A DNA stretch of 64,000 nt from Toxorhynchites rutilus septentrionalis (lineage: Eukaryota; Arthropoda; Insecta; Diptera; Culicidae), in contig NC_073744.1 of NCBI RefSeq assembly GCF_029784135.1, positions 100,189,303 through 100,253,302 on the forward strand. The letters run 5' to 3'. Shown here piece by piece: positions 52,927-63,998 of the stretch (positions are counted from its first letter, which is position 1; every line of letters starts with the position of its first letter). A model generated the notes under the pieces. It was given only the letters and a program-made list of their open reading frames with translations, ran no database searches and had not been told where the DNA came from. The position numbers were made by a program, and so were the translations under genes.

Positions 52927-53958
52927 GGTAGGTTATATCTATGATATAACCACAAGGTTGACGTGGGACTACCTCAGCTTAGCAATCATTTGTTTGTTAG
53001 ATTAAAATTTTGATTGAATGCAGCAATTTCCGAATTCAATTGAATTCAATATATTTGCTTTGTGAGTAAAAAGATAGTATAATGCCATGTAAGGTCAATT
53101 CATGCAATAGATTATGTTCTTCGTTACTGTCTGTGTTAAACAAACACATTTCAGTCAGAATAAAAATGACCCCGATTTGCATGTATTTGCAATGCCGATT
53201 TCTCCAGGCACCTTGGTAGAAGTCTTTATTAGGTAAACACATTTCAGTCGGAACTAAAATACCCCTGACCTGCATGAATATGCAATGCCAATTTCCCCAC
53301 GCTCCTTGGATTTAAAGTCTGTGTTAGGGAAACACATTTCAGTCGGAAGAAAAAAACTCCAATCTGCATGAGTTTGTAATGCCAATTTCCTCAGGCACCT
53401 TAGTTCTGAAGTCTGTGCTGGGGAAATACATTTCAGTCGGAACAAAAATGCCCCCGACTTGCATGTATTTGCAATACCAATTTACCCAAGCTCCACATTT
53501 CAGTCGGAATAAAAATATCCCCAACTTCAATGTATTTGCAATGCCGATTTCTCTAAAGCTGCTTGGTTTTGAAGTCTGTGTTAGGGAACACAGATCGGTG
53601 CGAACAAAAGTTCCCATACTTTCATGTGTTTGCGATGCCGATTTCCCCAAGGCTGCTTGGTTTTGATGGCTGTGTTGGGGAAACCGTGAATCGGGCCTTT
53701 TAAAACGAGGTAGTTGGGGCGTTTAGATAACGGTTAACATTTTACAGTTATACAATTGTTTATCTGATGAAAAATAACATTTTATTAATTGCGATAGAAG
53801 CGTAGGAATATTCCGTATCAATTGATGCAAACATCTTTCCGATCCAGTAAGAAATGTTCGAGTTATAAGCATTCGGAATCTTTCATTTTTTCCAGCATGT
53901 TCTATGTTTAGGTTTTCATTTTACCCCCCATATACTCCGGTTAGACGTAGTCCCACGT
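52927..53958. mobile_element. 1-kb insertion with TTGACGTGGGACTAC ends
   Basis: The left part carries the hairpin signature GGTTATATC-TAT-GATATAACC and TTGACGTGGGACTAC (52955-52969); the right end is GTAGTCCCACGTCAA (53939-53953), an exact inverted match over 15 bases. It contains a 94-bp minisatellite and a diverged, inverted module M. No coding frame is convincing. Confidence 0.55.
53100..53690. repeat. Minisatellite, about 94-bp period
   Basis: ACATTTCAGTCGGAA-type starts at 53146, 53239, 53334, 53428 and 53495, with further diverged units to 53690; one unit has a 27-base deletion. Open frames across it are artefacts of the repeat. Confidence 0.85.
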
Positions 53959-54525
53959 CAAAATATGAACGAAACATTGGTCGCAGTCTCACACATGCGT
54001 AATTCTTGAGCCAGCCAGTCAGCTTAAAAATCCCTGAACTGGATAACATCTCTGCTGGACGGGCTGGACGGCGAGGGATCGAGTGCCTTTCTCAAGGCAA
54101 GAGGGCGGAGGTGGTAGCGCTGGAGTAGAATAGAGTAGAGTTTTCAAAGGGCCTTTCTCAAGGCTAGAGACGAATGAACTGAAAAAGTTTAAAGTCTCTA
54201 TAATACAATACCTTCCTTCTTTCCTTCCGTAGCGATCATTCTTTGTGTGGACACCGACTGGACAACATAGTTGCTGGACGGGCTGGACGGCGAGGGATCG
54301 AGTGCCTTTCTCAAGGCAAGAGGGCGGAGGTGGTAGCGCTGGAGTAGAATAGAGTAGAGTTTTCAAAGGGCCTTTCTCAAGACTAGAGACGAATGAACTG
54401 CAAAAGTTTAAAGTCTCTATAATACAATACCTTCCTTCCTTCCGTAGCGATCATTCTCATCTAAACCGTACACCACATCGTTTCGCATCACATCATATCA
54501 CATCAACAAACCAACACAAGCAGCC
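53959..54525 (+). repeat. H2A upstream region interrupted by two tandem SINE copies
   Basis: H2A upstream text 53959-54030 and 54444-54525 is split by (CCTT)n-tailed SINE copies at 54047-54223 (5' truncated) and 54236-54443 (plus). The repeated CCGTAGCGATCATT is their target duplication, at the same site used in the block at 62950-63400. Confidence 0.75.
54236..54443 (+). mobile_element. (CCTT)n-tailed SINE-like element (tandem pair with 54047-54223)
   Basis: About 205 bases from TTCTTTGTGTGGACACCGAC to the CCTT tail. Flanked by GTAGCGATCATTCT on both sides. Confidence 0.75.
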
Positions 54526-54871
54526 ATGTCTGGACATGGCAAAGGAGTTTCCAAAAATCCCGCTCGAACCGTGTTGGCTTGCATTCCCCGTATGTGTATT
54601 CGCCAATTGCTCCGCAAGGGTAGCTAGGCCGAGCGCGTTGATACCAGTGCACCAGTCCACCTAGCCGGCGTTATATAGTTTCGGCCGTTGTAGTGATCGA
54701 GTTAGCTAGCAAGCTGCTCGCGACGATAAGAAAACCCGCCTACAGAACAGACGAGAGGCAAACGCAATCGCAAAACGGCATCAGGTAGAAGAAGAAATAA
54801 GTTTGTTTATACAGTCTGAAAAGCGCCGGTGGCAAAACCAGCCACCGTAAAAGACGGCGCTTTTCAGTGTC
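54526..54871 (+). pseudogene. Histone H2A pseudogene 5
   Basis: Keeps the true start ATGTCTGGACATGGCAAAGG (MSGHGKG). Further on it reads [10 protein letters not shown], a TAG at 54625-54627, AERV, then APVHLAGVI and a further TAG where glutamate is expected. After a frame change comes IELA-KLLATIRKPA-type text in place of helix 3, and a stem-loop remnant GGCGCTTTTCAGTGTC at 54856-54871. It has the same nonsense codon as four other copies. It is the most recognisable N-terminus of the set. Confidence 0.85.
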
Positions 54872-55074
54872 ATTAAACAATTCAAAGAAGAGTTATTAAA
54901 AGCTATTCACAATACCAATGCCTTCTAAAGTGACATAATATGACATATAATATGAATTGAATTATTTTGTTTATGCTTGTTTTGAGCTTATTGGCGGTTA
55001 GGGTCTTTTAAATTGATCATTCAGTTTTCACAAACCCAGATATGGTTTCCGAATTAAAAGTGGCTTCAAATTAC
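54872..55074. other. Histone 3' flank
   Basis: Shares text with 12590-12780 (minus), so it is the downstream flank of the H2A block. No gene. Confidence 0.5.
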
Positions 55075-56577
55075 AACACATTGTATGCAGGATGGCATCA
55101 CCGAATTTTCTCGATAGCAAGAACTGCTTTCTTTGGTTGATAACTGATGTTGAAAATTGTCTGACGTTACATCTGCATTGTATAGAAACATAACTAAGGA
55201 GCAATGTGATGAGCTATGTATTTCCTGCTGCTCTGTTCTTATTTTTCGTGTGGACACCGACTGGACAACATCGTTGCTGGACGGCGAGGGATCGAGTGCC
55301 TTTCTCAAGGCAAGAGGGCGGAGGTGGTAGCGCTGGAGTAAAGTAGAGTAGAGTTTTCAAAGGGCCTTTCTCAAGGCTAGAGACGAATGAACTGCAAAAG
55401 ATTAAAGTCTCTATAATACAATACCTTCCTTCCTTCCTTCTTATTTTAAAGGACTTCAATCAATTTACTGTTGGTTTTTAAGAACGCTTATAGCTAGTCT
55501 ATTTCTCGACAGATCGTAGAGTTCGTCTCCAAAACCTCAGTTCTTTTTCATTTTTATTTACATTGTTTGCGGAGACTAAAAAAATTTAACAATTCATTCG
55601 TCTCCGAAGCCACAGTTTAAGGTACGGTAATGTGCTCAATGGTGAAATATATGATAGTGAATGAGCTGATCACCACCTATGAATTCCCTATCACAGTCAT
55701 CATTTTGATAGTAAGATATGTGCATACGCCAAAAGATGCCCGGCGTTGAACATTTAATAAGCCTTCAGAAAAAAATCAAGAATCAACTATAAGATAGTGA
55801 AAAAAAAATGAGACAATTTGTAAAAAAACGCAAAAACACAACACCAAAGGTTCTTTTCAGAACTCCCAAAATGTTCATAAAGAGTAAACAGTAAACTAAT
55901 CCATATTTCAGGTAGATAGGTAGGTATTCACGTAGGAGAAGAAAATAAGACAATATATTTAAAATATACATTTAGCAAAAGCTGTCCCCTTTGTATAGTC
56001 CTACGTCACTCCGGTTATGTCCCCGACATTACCCACCCGTCTTTTTTCTCACTGTCTTATAGTTGATTCTTGATTTTTTTCCGAAGACTTTGTACTTATT
56101 AAATGTTCAACGCCGGGCATCTTTCGGCACATATCGTACAATCAAAATGATGGCTGCATAGGTGGTCATCAGCTCATTCACTATCATATATTTCACTATT
56201 GAGCACATTACCGTACCTTAAACTGTTTCCGTGTTTCGGAGACGAATGCATTGTAAGATTTGTAGTTTCCGCAAACAAAGTAAATAAAACATGAAAAAGA
56301 ACCGAGGTTTTGGAGACGAACTCTACGATCCGTCGAGAAATAAGCGAGCTATAAGCGTTCTGAAAAACCAACAGTAAATACAGGGACGGATGACCTTCGG
56401 ATTAAAGTCCTTTAAAATAAGAACAGAGCAGCAGGAAATACATAGCTCATCATGTTGCTCCTTAGTTATGTTTCTATACAATGCAGATGTAACGTCAGTC
56501 AATTTTCAACATCAGTTATCAACCAAAGAAAGCAGTTCTTGCTACCGTGAAAATTCGTGAATGCCATCCTGCATACA
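55075..56577. repeat. Foldback repeat: arms 55075-55795 and 56045-56577
   Basis: The left arm is the reverse complement of the right arm over about 520 bases, once the SINE at 55246-55441 is removed. The spacer 55796-56040 contains the sequence that flanks PLE-B (8333-8543) and the hairpin + TGACGTAGGACTA signature (minus, 55998-56040). Confidence 0.8.
55246..55441 (+). mobile_element. (CCTT)n-tailed SINE-like element in foldback arm
   Basis: Flanked by TTCTTATTTT on both sides, a 10-base target duplication; the tail is CCTTCCTTCC. Absent from the right arm, so younger than the foldback. Confidence 0.8.
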
Positions 56578-58410
56578 ATGTGAAGATGGAGCATTGCGGT
56601 GGAAGAGAAAAGCTACCAGTGTATCTACTCTCAAAGATTCCACATCCAACTCCATCGGCACTGACTGAACCATCTGTGTATACCTGGTGATTAATTTGAA
56701 AATTGGATGCAACGAGGTTATTGAAGCATGCTTTGACTTTTGGAGAAGGGTCTCCCGCCCGAACTGCCTTGAGAAGTTCAAGGTTAATGTTCGGCTCACA
56801 TATATCGGGAAGATCTTTGTTCGTGAGATTTTTGAACCATGTTTTAGCCCTATGTATTAATGGGACATTGTGGTCGCTTTCGGGGAGTGACAAGTGACGG
56901 ATGGCTTTATTAGTGATGGCTTTTGTTACCAGGTGGGTGAAGGGAAGTTGCCCACTTTCTGCCATTACAGCAAGAGTAGGACTGGTGGGAAAAGCGCCAA
57001 TTGCGAGCCTAATTGCTTTATTGTAAATTGGTTGAATGGTGTTTAACACCCTGTCCCCTCCACGGCTGAAGGTGCCTATTCCGTAAAGGATTTGTGGGAC
57101 CAACCAAACATTTACAACATTTAGCAGCGTCTTTCTATGACCAGAGGCTAGGTTGCCTGCGATAGCCTTGATGATGTTCAATTTCTTTCTGGTGGCTATT
57201 TTGGTCTTTTGGGAATGTGATAGGAAGTTGAGTTTCTTGTCGAAAGTAACCCCTAGTATTTTCAATGTCCTCATTGTAGGGATCGGGATTTTGTTGAGCT
57301 GAAGATAGGTTCTTCTTCTGAGAGCTTTTCCGATATGTATGTGTTTGGATTTCTCCGGGGAAAGTTTGAAACCTGTTTTTAGAACCCAGTTTTGGATGGA
57401 GTCTAAGGTTTTTTGAAGCCTCTTTCTCTGAATTAAGCCGAAGCAGCGCTGAGCCTTGTGGGAAGCCGTTTTCGGGGATTTTTAGAGAAGATTGGTGGTT
57501 GTTAATAACGGTTTTGAAAGACCGGTTTTCTAGAAAACTTTTAATGAAGAGACCTAATCTCCCACGAATCTCCCAGTCGAAAAGGCTTTTCAGCACTGGG
57601 TACCTCCATGCTCGATCGAAGGCCTTGGATAAATCCAGGGAAACAATATCAATGTGGTGTAATTTTTCAGTTGCGTCGTCTAGGATTTTTTCGATTGCTA
57701 CAAGGCAATCTTCTGTACCTTTTCCCGCACGGAAGGCGAATTGTCTGGGATCAATCAGCTTATTTGACTCTAGAAAAGTCGTTAAGCGTCGATTGATCAT
57801 TTTTTCCAAGACTTTCCCAACACAACTTAGGAGAGTGATGGGGCGGAAATTGTCAAGAAGATGGTTGTTCATGTCTGGTTTCGGGATACAGATCATTAAA
57901 CCCTCTTTCCAGCAACTGGGGAGGGTTCCACTGTCCCAGACTTTGTTGAGGAGCTTCAGAAGTGCTTTTTTCCCGAGATGGGGTAGATTCTTAAGCATAG
58001 GGTAGCTGATGTCATCAGGTCCTGTGGATCCTTGTTTGACTTTGTTCAGTACCCAATCGAGCTCTTTGAGGGAGAGGTTGAAGTCAAATTCCACATCGGT
58101 ATGAAAATCGATGGGAATTCTTTCGCATTCCGTTTTGTGGGTTGAAAAGGTTTGGTCGTAGTTTTGATTGGAGGAGGCGGATGCAAAGAAATCTCCAAAC
58201 GCCTCGGCGATGATTTTCCGGTCATTGGTGTATTCACCGTTAATCAGAAGATTATATTCTTTGCTTCTTTTCTTGCCATGAAGCCTGCCAATCTTACTCC
58301 ATAACTCCTTTGTTGACGCGTTGGGATTAATTTCGCTGACGAATTTAACCCAACTGTTGTGCTTGGCTGTGTTGATAGCAGTCTTAGCTTCTTTGCGAGC
58401 CCTTTGGAAC
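56578..58410 (-). pseudogene. Jockey copy 3 reverse transcriptase and partial RNase H
   Basis: RT motifs on the minus strand: QGSTGPDDISYPMLKNL, CWKEGLMICIPKPD, NFRPITLLSCVGKVLEKM, IVSLDLSKAFDRAWRYPV and GFPQGSALLRLNSE. The YADD region is deleted: from GFPQGSAL the text jumps to the thumb segment (RTLKILGVTFDKKLNFLS, in another frame). RNase H begins YTDGSVSADGVGCGIFES and ends at CSIFT, where the foldback repeat begins. A TAG near 58408-58410 separates this from the endonuclease. The deletion of the catalytic motif makes it dead. Confidence 0.85.
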
Positions 58411-59650
58411 TATGTGAGCAGAGTGGGTCTCAGTGGGCTGTCCGGATGGGCCTTTCTTAATTTGCGTAAGGCCTTACGTCGACCTTTGATCGCTGCCTTC
58501 AGCTCAGGCGACCACCATGGGACACATTTCCTGCCAGGGATGCCTCTGGTTCTGGGGATGTGCACCATTGCAACTTCTAGGACAACTTTGGAGAATTCCT
58601 CGGCTGTCCAATCTCGTTTAGCGGAGAGGCGGTTTTCAATGTCAAACTGATAGCCAGCCCAGTCAGCGTATTCAAATTTCCATCTTGGCCTTGTTGAAAA
58701 CTCTGGAGAAGTTTGGCCGAAGGAAGTGAAGATTGGAAAATGATCGCTTCCGCAAGTATCATCGTGGATGTTCCAAGAAAGCTTTGAAGAGAGTTTGTCT
58801 GATACTATAGTGAGATCGATGGCTGAAGTAGTACCAGAATAATGGATTCTGGTGTGTTGGCCGTTGTTAAGAAGGAGAAGAGAATGGTCGGATATGAAAT
58901 CCTCAATGATGGATCCTTTTCGATCGAGGTATGCACCTCCCCAGGCGTATGAGTGGGTGTTGAAATCACCCATAATCATGATTGGGGCGGGAAGTTGGGC
59001 GAACAGATGGTCCAGTTGGCCCCGTAGAGTGTTCGGATCGGAATCATTAGTGATGTAGATGCTAACGACGGTGATTGGAAAGGGGTGTTTAATGCGCACT
59101 ACCACTGCCTGAAGATCAGTGGTAATGGGAAGAAGATCATGTGGAGTGCCATCCTTGATTGCGATTGCAACTCCGTGTTGGGACCCTCTTTGAAATATGT
59201 GATATATTTTGAGATGAAGTGTTTATTGAAATTGTTTGGTGTCATAGTTTCTTTTTTTTTTTTTATCTTCGCTTATTTTTCGTCGGCCTATTTCCGCCAC
59301 TTTAGTGCCAATCACCGACATCAGGGAGGCGACTCCACCTGTTCCTACCTATCAGACTCAACAACTCATGAGCCGGGCCAACTTCTTTTACTTCCGCTCC
59401 GAAGGAAGACGTAACCAGAGATTTTTCGCCTCAGAAAATCCCAACGACGCCAGCTGGGATTGAACCCAGGCCGATCGGATTGTGAGGCTGTTACGCTAAC
59501 CATACAACCACTGGCGCCGTCTCGATAGTTTCTTGAAGGGCTATGACTGTGGGATTAGAGTTTGAAATAAGCATTTTCAATTCTAGAATATTTTGTCGGA
59601 TACTTCTGATGTTCCATTGTATCCCGAATTTCTGTGTTGGAGTGAATGTG
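58410..59650 (-). pseudogene. Jockey copy 3 endonuclease (split by a SINE)
   Basis: Begins QWNIRSI near 59620 and IALQET at about 59540, where the SINE interrupts it. It resumes at 59243 with TPNNFNKHF, then a frame change, VVRIKHPFPITVVSIYI, IMGDFNTHSYAWGG (catalytic D-N), TSAIDLTIVS and CGSDHFPIF (D-H). Ends at stop 58410. Without the SINE and the frame change near 59105 it would be a complete APE-type nuclease. Confidence 0.85.
59244..59534 (-). mobile_element. tRNA-derived SINE (Feilai-like)
   Basis: Minus-strand element: tRNA-like head with an A box (TATGGTTAGCG, about 59505-59495) and B box (GGTTCAATCCC, 59467-59457), a body of about 190 bases and an A tail (T run at 59252-59263). ATAGTTTCTT is duplicated on both sides (59244 and 59525). 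The name Feilai is by resemblance to the mosquito tRNA-SINE type only. Confidence 0.85.
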
Positions 59651-59704
59651 TTGGTGTTTTTAACTCTAATTCCTAAGTCTTAATTGTGTGTATGTTTGAA
59701 CTAT

Positions 59705-60824
59705 TCAAAGAGAATTAGTTCCATGGTCCTTTACCCTTGGAAAGAGAAGCTTTCTTTGAGGTATTGGTGTTGTTTTTGTTTGGTGTAGAAGTCTTTGGAG
59801 TGTTTGTTGTGTTTGTATTGTTTTTTGTTGAATGTGCGTTGCTGTTGTTGTTATTTGTTTGATGTGTGTTGTTGTTGTTGTTGTTTTCTTTTGGGGTTGT
59901 ATTGTTATTTGTTGTTGTCTGTCTTTGTTCATTCTTAGTTCTTTTCTTGTCCTTGTTTGTTTGGGTCTCATCTTCAGATTTTTAATCTGACTCTGAGGAT
60001 GATCCTTTAGTTATTTCTCTTTTGTTTTTGTTTGGAACATCAGACGTATCCATAGAGACAACTGATTCGTTTTCAGATTCAGTTGATGAACTACCAGTTG
60101 TTGAATCTGTCATGGTTGTATCGAATGTGGTGTCAATTGGAGGGGTGCTTTCGCGGCTAGAAGTGGCCGAAGCGGCCGAGGCGCAGTTACATTTGCAGTT
60201 ACATGTGGGTGCTGGCTTTTGCAAGTTGGTGAGTCTGTTTTGCAGAACACTTGCGAATGAAGAGCCATTGTTTTGAAGTTGAAACAGTTCCTTTGCCTCT
60301 TTGTGTGAAATTCCATTATCGATTCTTATTCTGGTAATTTTATTTTCATTTTGCCATACGGGACAATTCCTACTGGAAGAGGAGTGGTTCCCTTGGCAGT
60401 TGACACAAAAAGCTGAAGCATTGCAAACTATGTTTGCTTCTGTTTGTTGTTCCGGATGTTCTTGGCCGCAGTTTCTGCAAAGCGGATTTTCTCGTTTGCA
60501 TCGTTTGGTCGTATGCCCAAATTTGTAGCATTTGTAGCATTGCATGGGATTAGGATAGAAATTTCTAGTCCCGACTCGAATGAACCCGAAATAAATGAAA
60601 TCGGGAACAACCGTTCCACGAATGGTCAAAATTAGAGTTGCCGTTGGGACAACGATGTTGTTATCCTTCCTGGTAATACGCTTGACATCGATCACACCTT
60701 GATCGGAAAGCTCAGTAACCAGTTCGGATTCTTTGATGTCAATGACATCACGGCAAGTGACAACGCATTTGCGTTGATTTAGTGTTGGGTGAAAGATAAC
60801 TTCAACAGGGGTTTCATCTATCAA
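59705..60824 (-). pseudogene. Jockey copy 3 ORF1 with three zinc knuckles
   Basis: RNA-binding ORF1 protein. 60824-59982 encodes TPVEVIFHPTLNQRKCVV, then CYKCYKFGHTTKRC, CRNCGQEHPEQQTEANIVC and CVNCQGNHSSSSRNC, a series of CCHC-type knuckles, followed by a Ser/Thr/Asn-rich tail. A TAA at 59980-59982 (after SSSESD) and a change of frame cut off the Asn/Thr/Gln-rich C-terminus that runs to about 59705. The 61129 N-terminal segment is in yet another frame. Confidence 0.8.
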
Positions 60825-60829
60825 TTTAG

Positions 60830-61129
60830 TTATTGAAAGGAGCTTACCAATAATATCCTTGTCCTTGGTTGTAAGAATATACTGCGTCCTCTATTTTCGT
60901 CTCGTTGTGGTCTCGCGCTGTTAAATTTATCCCCCGCAACGTTGGAGATAGTTTTACTAACTATGAACGGATTGGAAGGGATCACGTTCTCTCCTGTTGC
61001 ACGAAGGAGCAGAATCTGCAAATTGCCGTTGAGTGGGTCGGCCCACTTTGGAGAGGTACGTTGGGTAGGTTTCCCTTCGTACAGGTTTGTAGCCCGGCCT
61101 TTAGGAGGCCCGGAGCTACTGGAAGCCAT
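60830..61129 (-). pseudogene. Jockey copy 3 ORF1 N-terminal segment
   Basis: MASSSSGPPKGRATNLYEGK, homologous to the 2614 copy. It shifts out of frame near 60885 (after PQRDENRG), just before YILTTKDKDIIGKLL in the next frame, which leads into the main ORF1. Confidence 0.8.
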
Positions 61130-61170
61130 TTTGTTGTCTGGCTACACCCTAGGTATAGCCGACAAGTGGG

Positions 61171-61611
61171 TTTAACTTTACACTAAAGCACTGAATAATT
61201 CTTGTGGGGGCTTGACACTTGGGGATATGCTCCCAGAAAATACTACTTTTTATACAAAAGCACTTGAAAAACCACCAATATCGCGAATACGCTATTGAAA
61301 TTGCTTTTCACCTGTCACTTCACTGTCCGTATGCGCACGTCTTCTTTTTAAATTATATTTTAATTTAGGATCACTACTCGCTACAATTAAACTGCCAACA
61401 CTGCCCAAAAGAAAAAAGGGGCGTGGCGTTGGTGACGCCGAAAAGCGCGCGCTTTTCCGGTTTGCCGGCAAGCGCCCGCTCCTAACGGTCAACGCTAGCC
61501 GTTGCTATCTGCTTCTTCTTCTGCTGCCGCGCTGCAATAATGAAAACGATGCTTCTTCAAAACTCGCCAACGAGAGACGTCCTAGTCCAATGTCCAGGAA
61601 TTCCAAATGCC
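61171..61611. other. Unassigned stretch upstream of Jockey copy 3
   Basis: May include the Jockey 5' UTR to about 61300. GC-rich palindromic text near 61428-61460 (GCGCGCGCTTTTCC). No gene supported. Confidence 0.4.
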
Positions 61612-62415
61612 GAGTATATTTTTCAGCGGATCCGCGCCATTTGTACTCTAGCGGTACACGCTCATAGGATAGAGACAAATCGGCAGACTCAGCCAAAGGG
61701 GCGAGTCCAACGAGACGAACGAATGAGCGTTAAAAGGCAGCGATGACAAAAAAAATACATTCATTACGATTTGTTCGCTCGTTGGATTCACATGCAGGCT
61801 AAAAAGGGTCCTTTTCAGGATCACAAAATTATCTTCTATCTAAAGAGTTTATTGTTTTGTTATCACTCGATATCCCCATCTTGTTCGGCTAAACCTTCCT
61901 GTTTAGCGATTGTGTTTGCCACTCGCCACAGCTTTCACAGTTGGAAAATTTCTTCCCATCCAGCTTGTGACATGTTGTACAGTAAATTATATTTAATGCG
62001 ACGTGCCGAAACACCACTCAGTGTCGCAATGGAGGCGATTTTAACCTGCAATTGAACATTTGCGATGACAGTGGTACAGTGTCGACTTTCAATGTGGGGT
62101 CATGATTTGGATCAATGTTTACAAAAATGTCCAACTAAATATGTCGCATTACATGACCGTCCAATTAACTAAATGTCGAACTAATTGTAAATTACTGTAT
62201 TTTCAATCTGGAAACAATTTAAGAATTGGTGAAAATTGAATAATCAGGAAAGTCCCCAACTATCAACAAACTCACAACAACTGCCAAATCCACATACTCA
62301 TCAGATCCTGGCAAACCAATTATGAAAAAATCAATTTGTGTTTTATTATTATTTTGGATATTATTTTAGAAAGCATTGAACTATATTTCGTAAACTCTTT
62401 TTTGAAAGGTTTAAT
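61612..62415 (+). repeat. Histone-block promoter and spacer (copy of 13060-13860)
   Basis: Starts in the H2A pseudogene 2/3 promoter block (reverse orientation, TATA damaged near 61640) and runs through the spacer with a stem-loop GGTCCTTTTCAGGATC at 61807-61822. No coding remnant between, which implies a deletion of the gene body. Confidence 0.6.
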
Positions 62416-62890
62416 GGCCCTGATAAGCGCCGTGTTTTATGGAATTTTAGAAAACTTAGAACTCGTGGTTTTGAAAAAAACCATTTCGAACGCACTCGAT
62501 GCCGCCTTGTTCTGGATTTGCCACCAAAGCAGATTGTATAAAGAATAAACTTTTTTCTTCTGCTACCTGCTGCCGTTTTGCGATTGCGTGTGCCACTCGC
62601 CACTCGCTGCAACTGCCTGTTGTCGTGATGTCCACCGAACCGAATGTGTTCTGTTCTGAATGCGGGTTTTCTTATCGTCGCGAGCAGCTTTGCCAGCCAA
62701 CTCGATCACTTCGGCGGCCGAAACTTTGTAACGCTAGGTGGACTGGTGTACTGGAACTAACGCGCTCGGCCTAGCTACCCTTGCGGAGTAATTGGCGAAT
62801 TCACCTACGGGGAATCGCAGGCTAACACGGTTCGAGCGGGATTTTGCCTTTCCCTTCACTTTTCCTCCTTTGTCATATCCAGACATGGCT
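62416..62890 (-). pseudogene. Histone H2A pseudogene 6 with stem-loop remnant
   Basis: Minus-strand copy like pseudogene 4: stem-loop remnant GGCGCTTATCAGGGCC at 62431-62416, helix 3 text (VIELAGKAARDDKKTRI, about 62715-62665), AERV preceded by TAG at 62773-62771, and the N-terminal tail near 62885-62820. It bears the shared nonsense codon. Confidence 0.8.
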
Positions 62891-62963
62891 GCTTGTGTTG
62901 GTTTGTTAATGTGATGGATGCGAAATGATTTGGTGTACGGTTTCGATGAGCATGATCGTTACG

Positions 62964-63387
62964 GAAGGAAGGAAGGTCTTGTATTATAGAGACTTTAAAC
63001 TTTTGCAGTTCATTCGTCTCTAGCCTTGAGAAAGGCCCTTTGAAAACTCTACTCTACTCTACTTCAGCGCTACCACCTCCGCCCTCTTGCCTTGAGAAAG
63101 GCACTCGATCCCTCGCCGTCCAGCTCGTCCAGCAACGATGTTGTCCAGTCGGTGTCCACACAAAGAATGATCGTTACGGAAGGAAGGAAGGTATTGTATT
63201 ATAGAGACTTTAAACTTTTGCAGTTCATTCGTCTCTAGCCTTGAGAAAGGCCCTTTGAAAACTCTACTCTACTCTACTCCAGCGCCACCACCTCCGCCCT
63301 CTTGCCTTGAGAAAGGCACTCGATCCCTCGCCGTCCAGCTCGTCCAGCAACGATGTTGTCCAGTCGGTGTCCACACAAAGAATGATC
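62964..63387 (-). mobile_element. Two tandem (CCTT)n-tailed SINE copies in H2A upstream region
   Basis: Copies 62964-63170 and 63176-63375, each followed by ATGATCGTTACGG, the same target site as in the block at 54030-54470. Confidence 0.75.
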
Positions 63388-63998
63388 GTTACGGCAGCGG
63401 AGCGGGGATTTTTAAGCTGACTGGCTGGCTCGAGAATTACGCATGTGTGAGACTGCGACCAATGTTTCGTTCATTTTTTGACGTAGGACTACGTCTAACC
63501 GGAAGATATAGGGGGTGAAATGGAAATCTAGGCACTGAACAAGTAGGAAAAAATGCAAGATTTGGAACGCTTATAACTCGAGCATTTCTCAATAGATCGC
63601 AAAGGTTTTTGCATCAATTGATAGGAAATATATCTACGCATCTATCATAACGAATAACATTTAATTTTTCTTGAGATAAATAATTGAATAATTGTGAAAT
63701 ATCAAGCATTGTCCAAATGCACTATGTGCCCATTTTTGATTGATCCATTTTGTGCTCCTCAAATCGTACCGACCAAAACGGGCAACCAGAGCAGCAGCGA
63801 AATAGAATGAAGCACGATTGAAAGGAAAAAGAAAAAAAATGAACGAAACATTGGTCGCAGTCTCACACATGCGTAATACTCGAGCCATCCAGTCAACTTA
63901 AAATCCTCGCTCCGCTGGCGTAACGATCATTCTCATTCAAACCGTACACCACATCGGTTCGCATCACAACACATCAACAAACCAACCCAAGCAGCCAT
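63388..63998. repeat. Divergent H2A upstream regions around module M
   Basis: 63388-63475 is the inverted upstream text (CCAATGTTTCGTTCAT), 63476-63660 is module M, and 63661-63998 is the same upstream text in plus orientation. The window ends at GCAGCCATGT, the start of another H2A-type copy (MS...). Confidence 0.7.

Larger units (their letters stand above)
56578..61170 (-). mobile_element. Jockey-type LINE copy 3 (most complete)
   Basis: Minus-strand element with 5' UTR, ORF1, endonuclease, RT and the start of RNase H, truncated at its 3' end where it meets the foldback repeat. It has the same family start as the copy at 2614. A tRNA-derived SINE is inserted in ORF2. Confidence 0.85.

Noticed and set aside
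53036..53666. Overlapping frames with repeated Cys-rich peptides
   Set aside because: They follow the 94-bp minisatellite; frames exist on both strands and units are not divisible by three.
53100..53690. CRISPR-like array
   Set aside because: Whole 94-bp units diverge evenly, with no constant repeat and unique spacer, and the DNA is eukaryotic.
59440..59520. tRNA gene on the minus strand
   Set aside because: A and B boxes are present, but the region continues into a SINE body with an A tail and target duplication, and an intact cloverleaf cannot be drawn.
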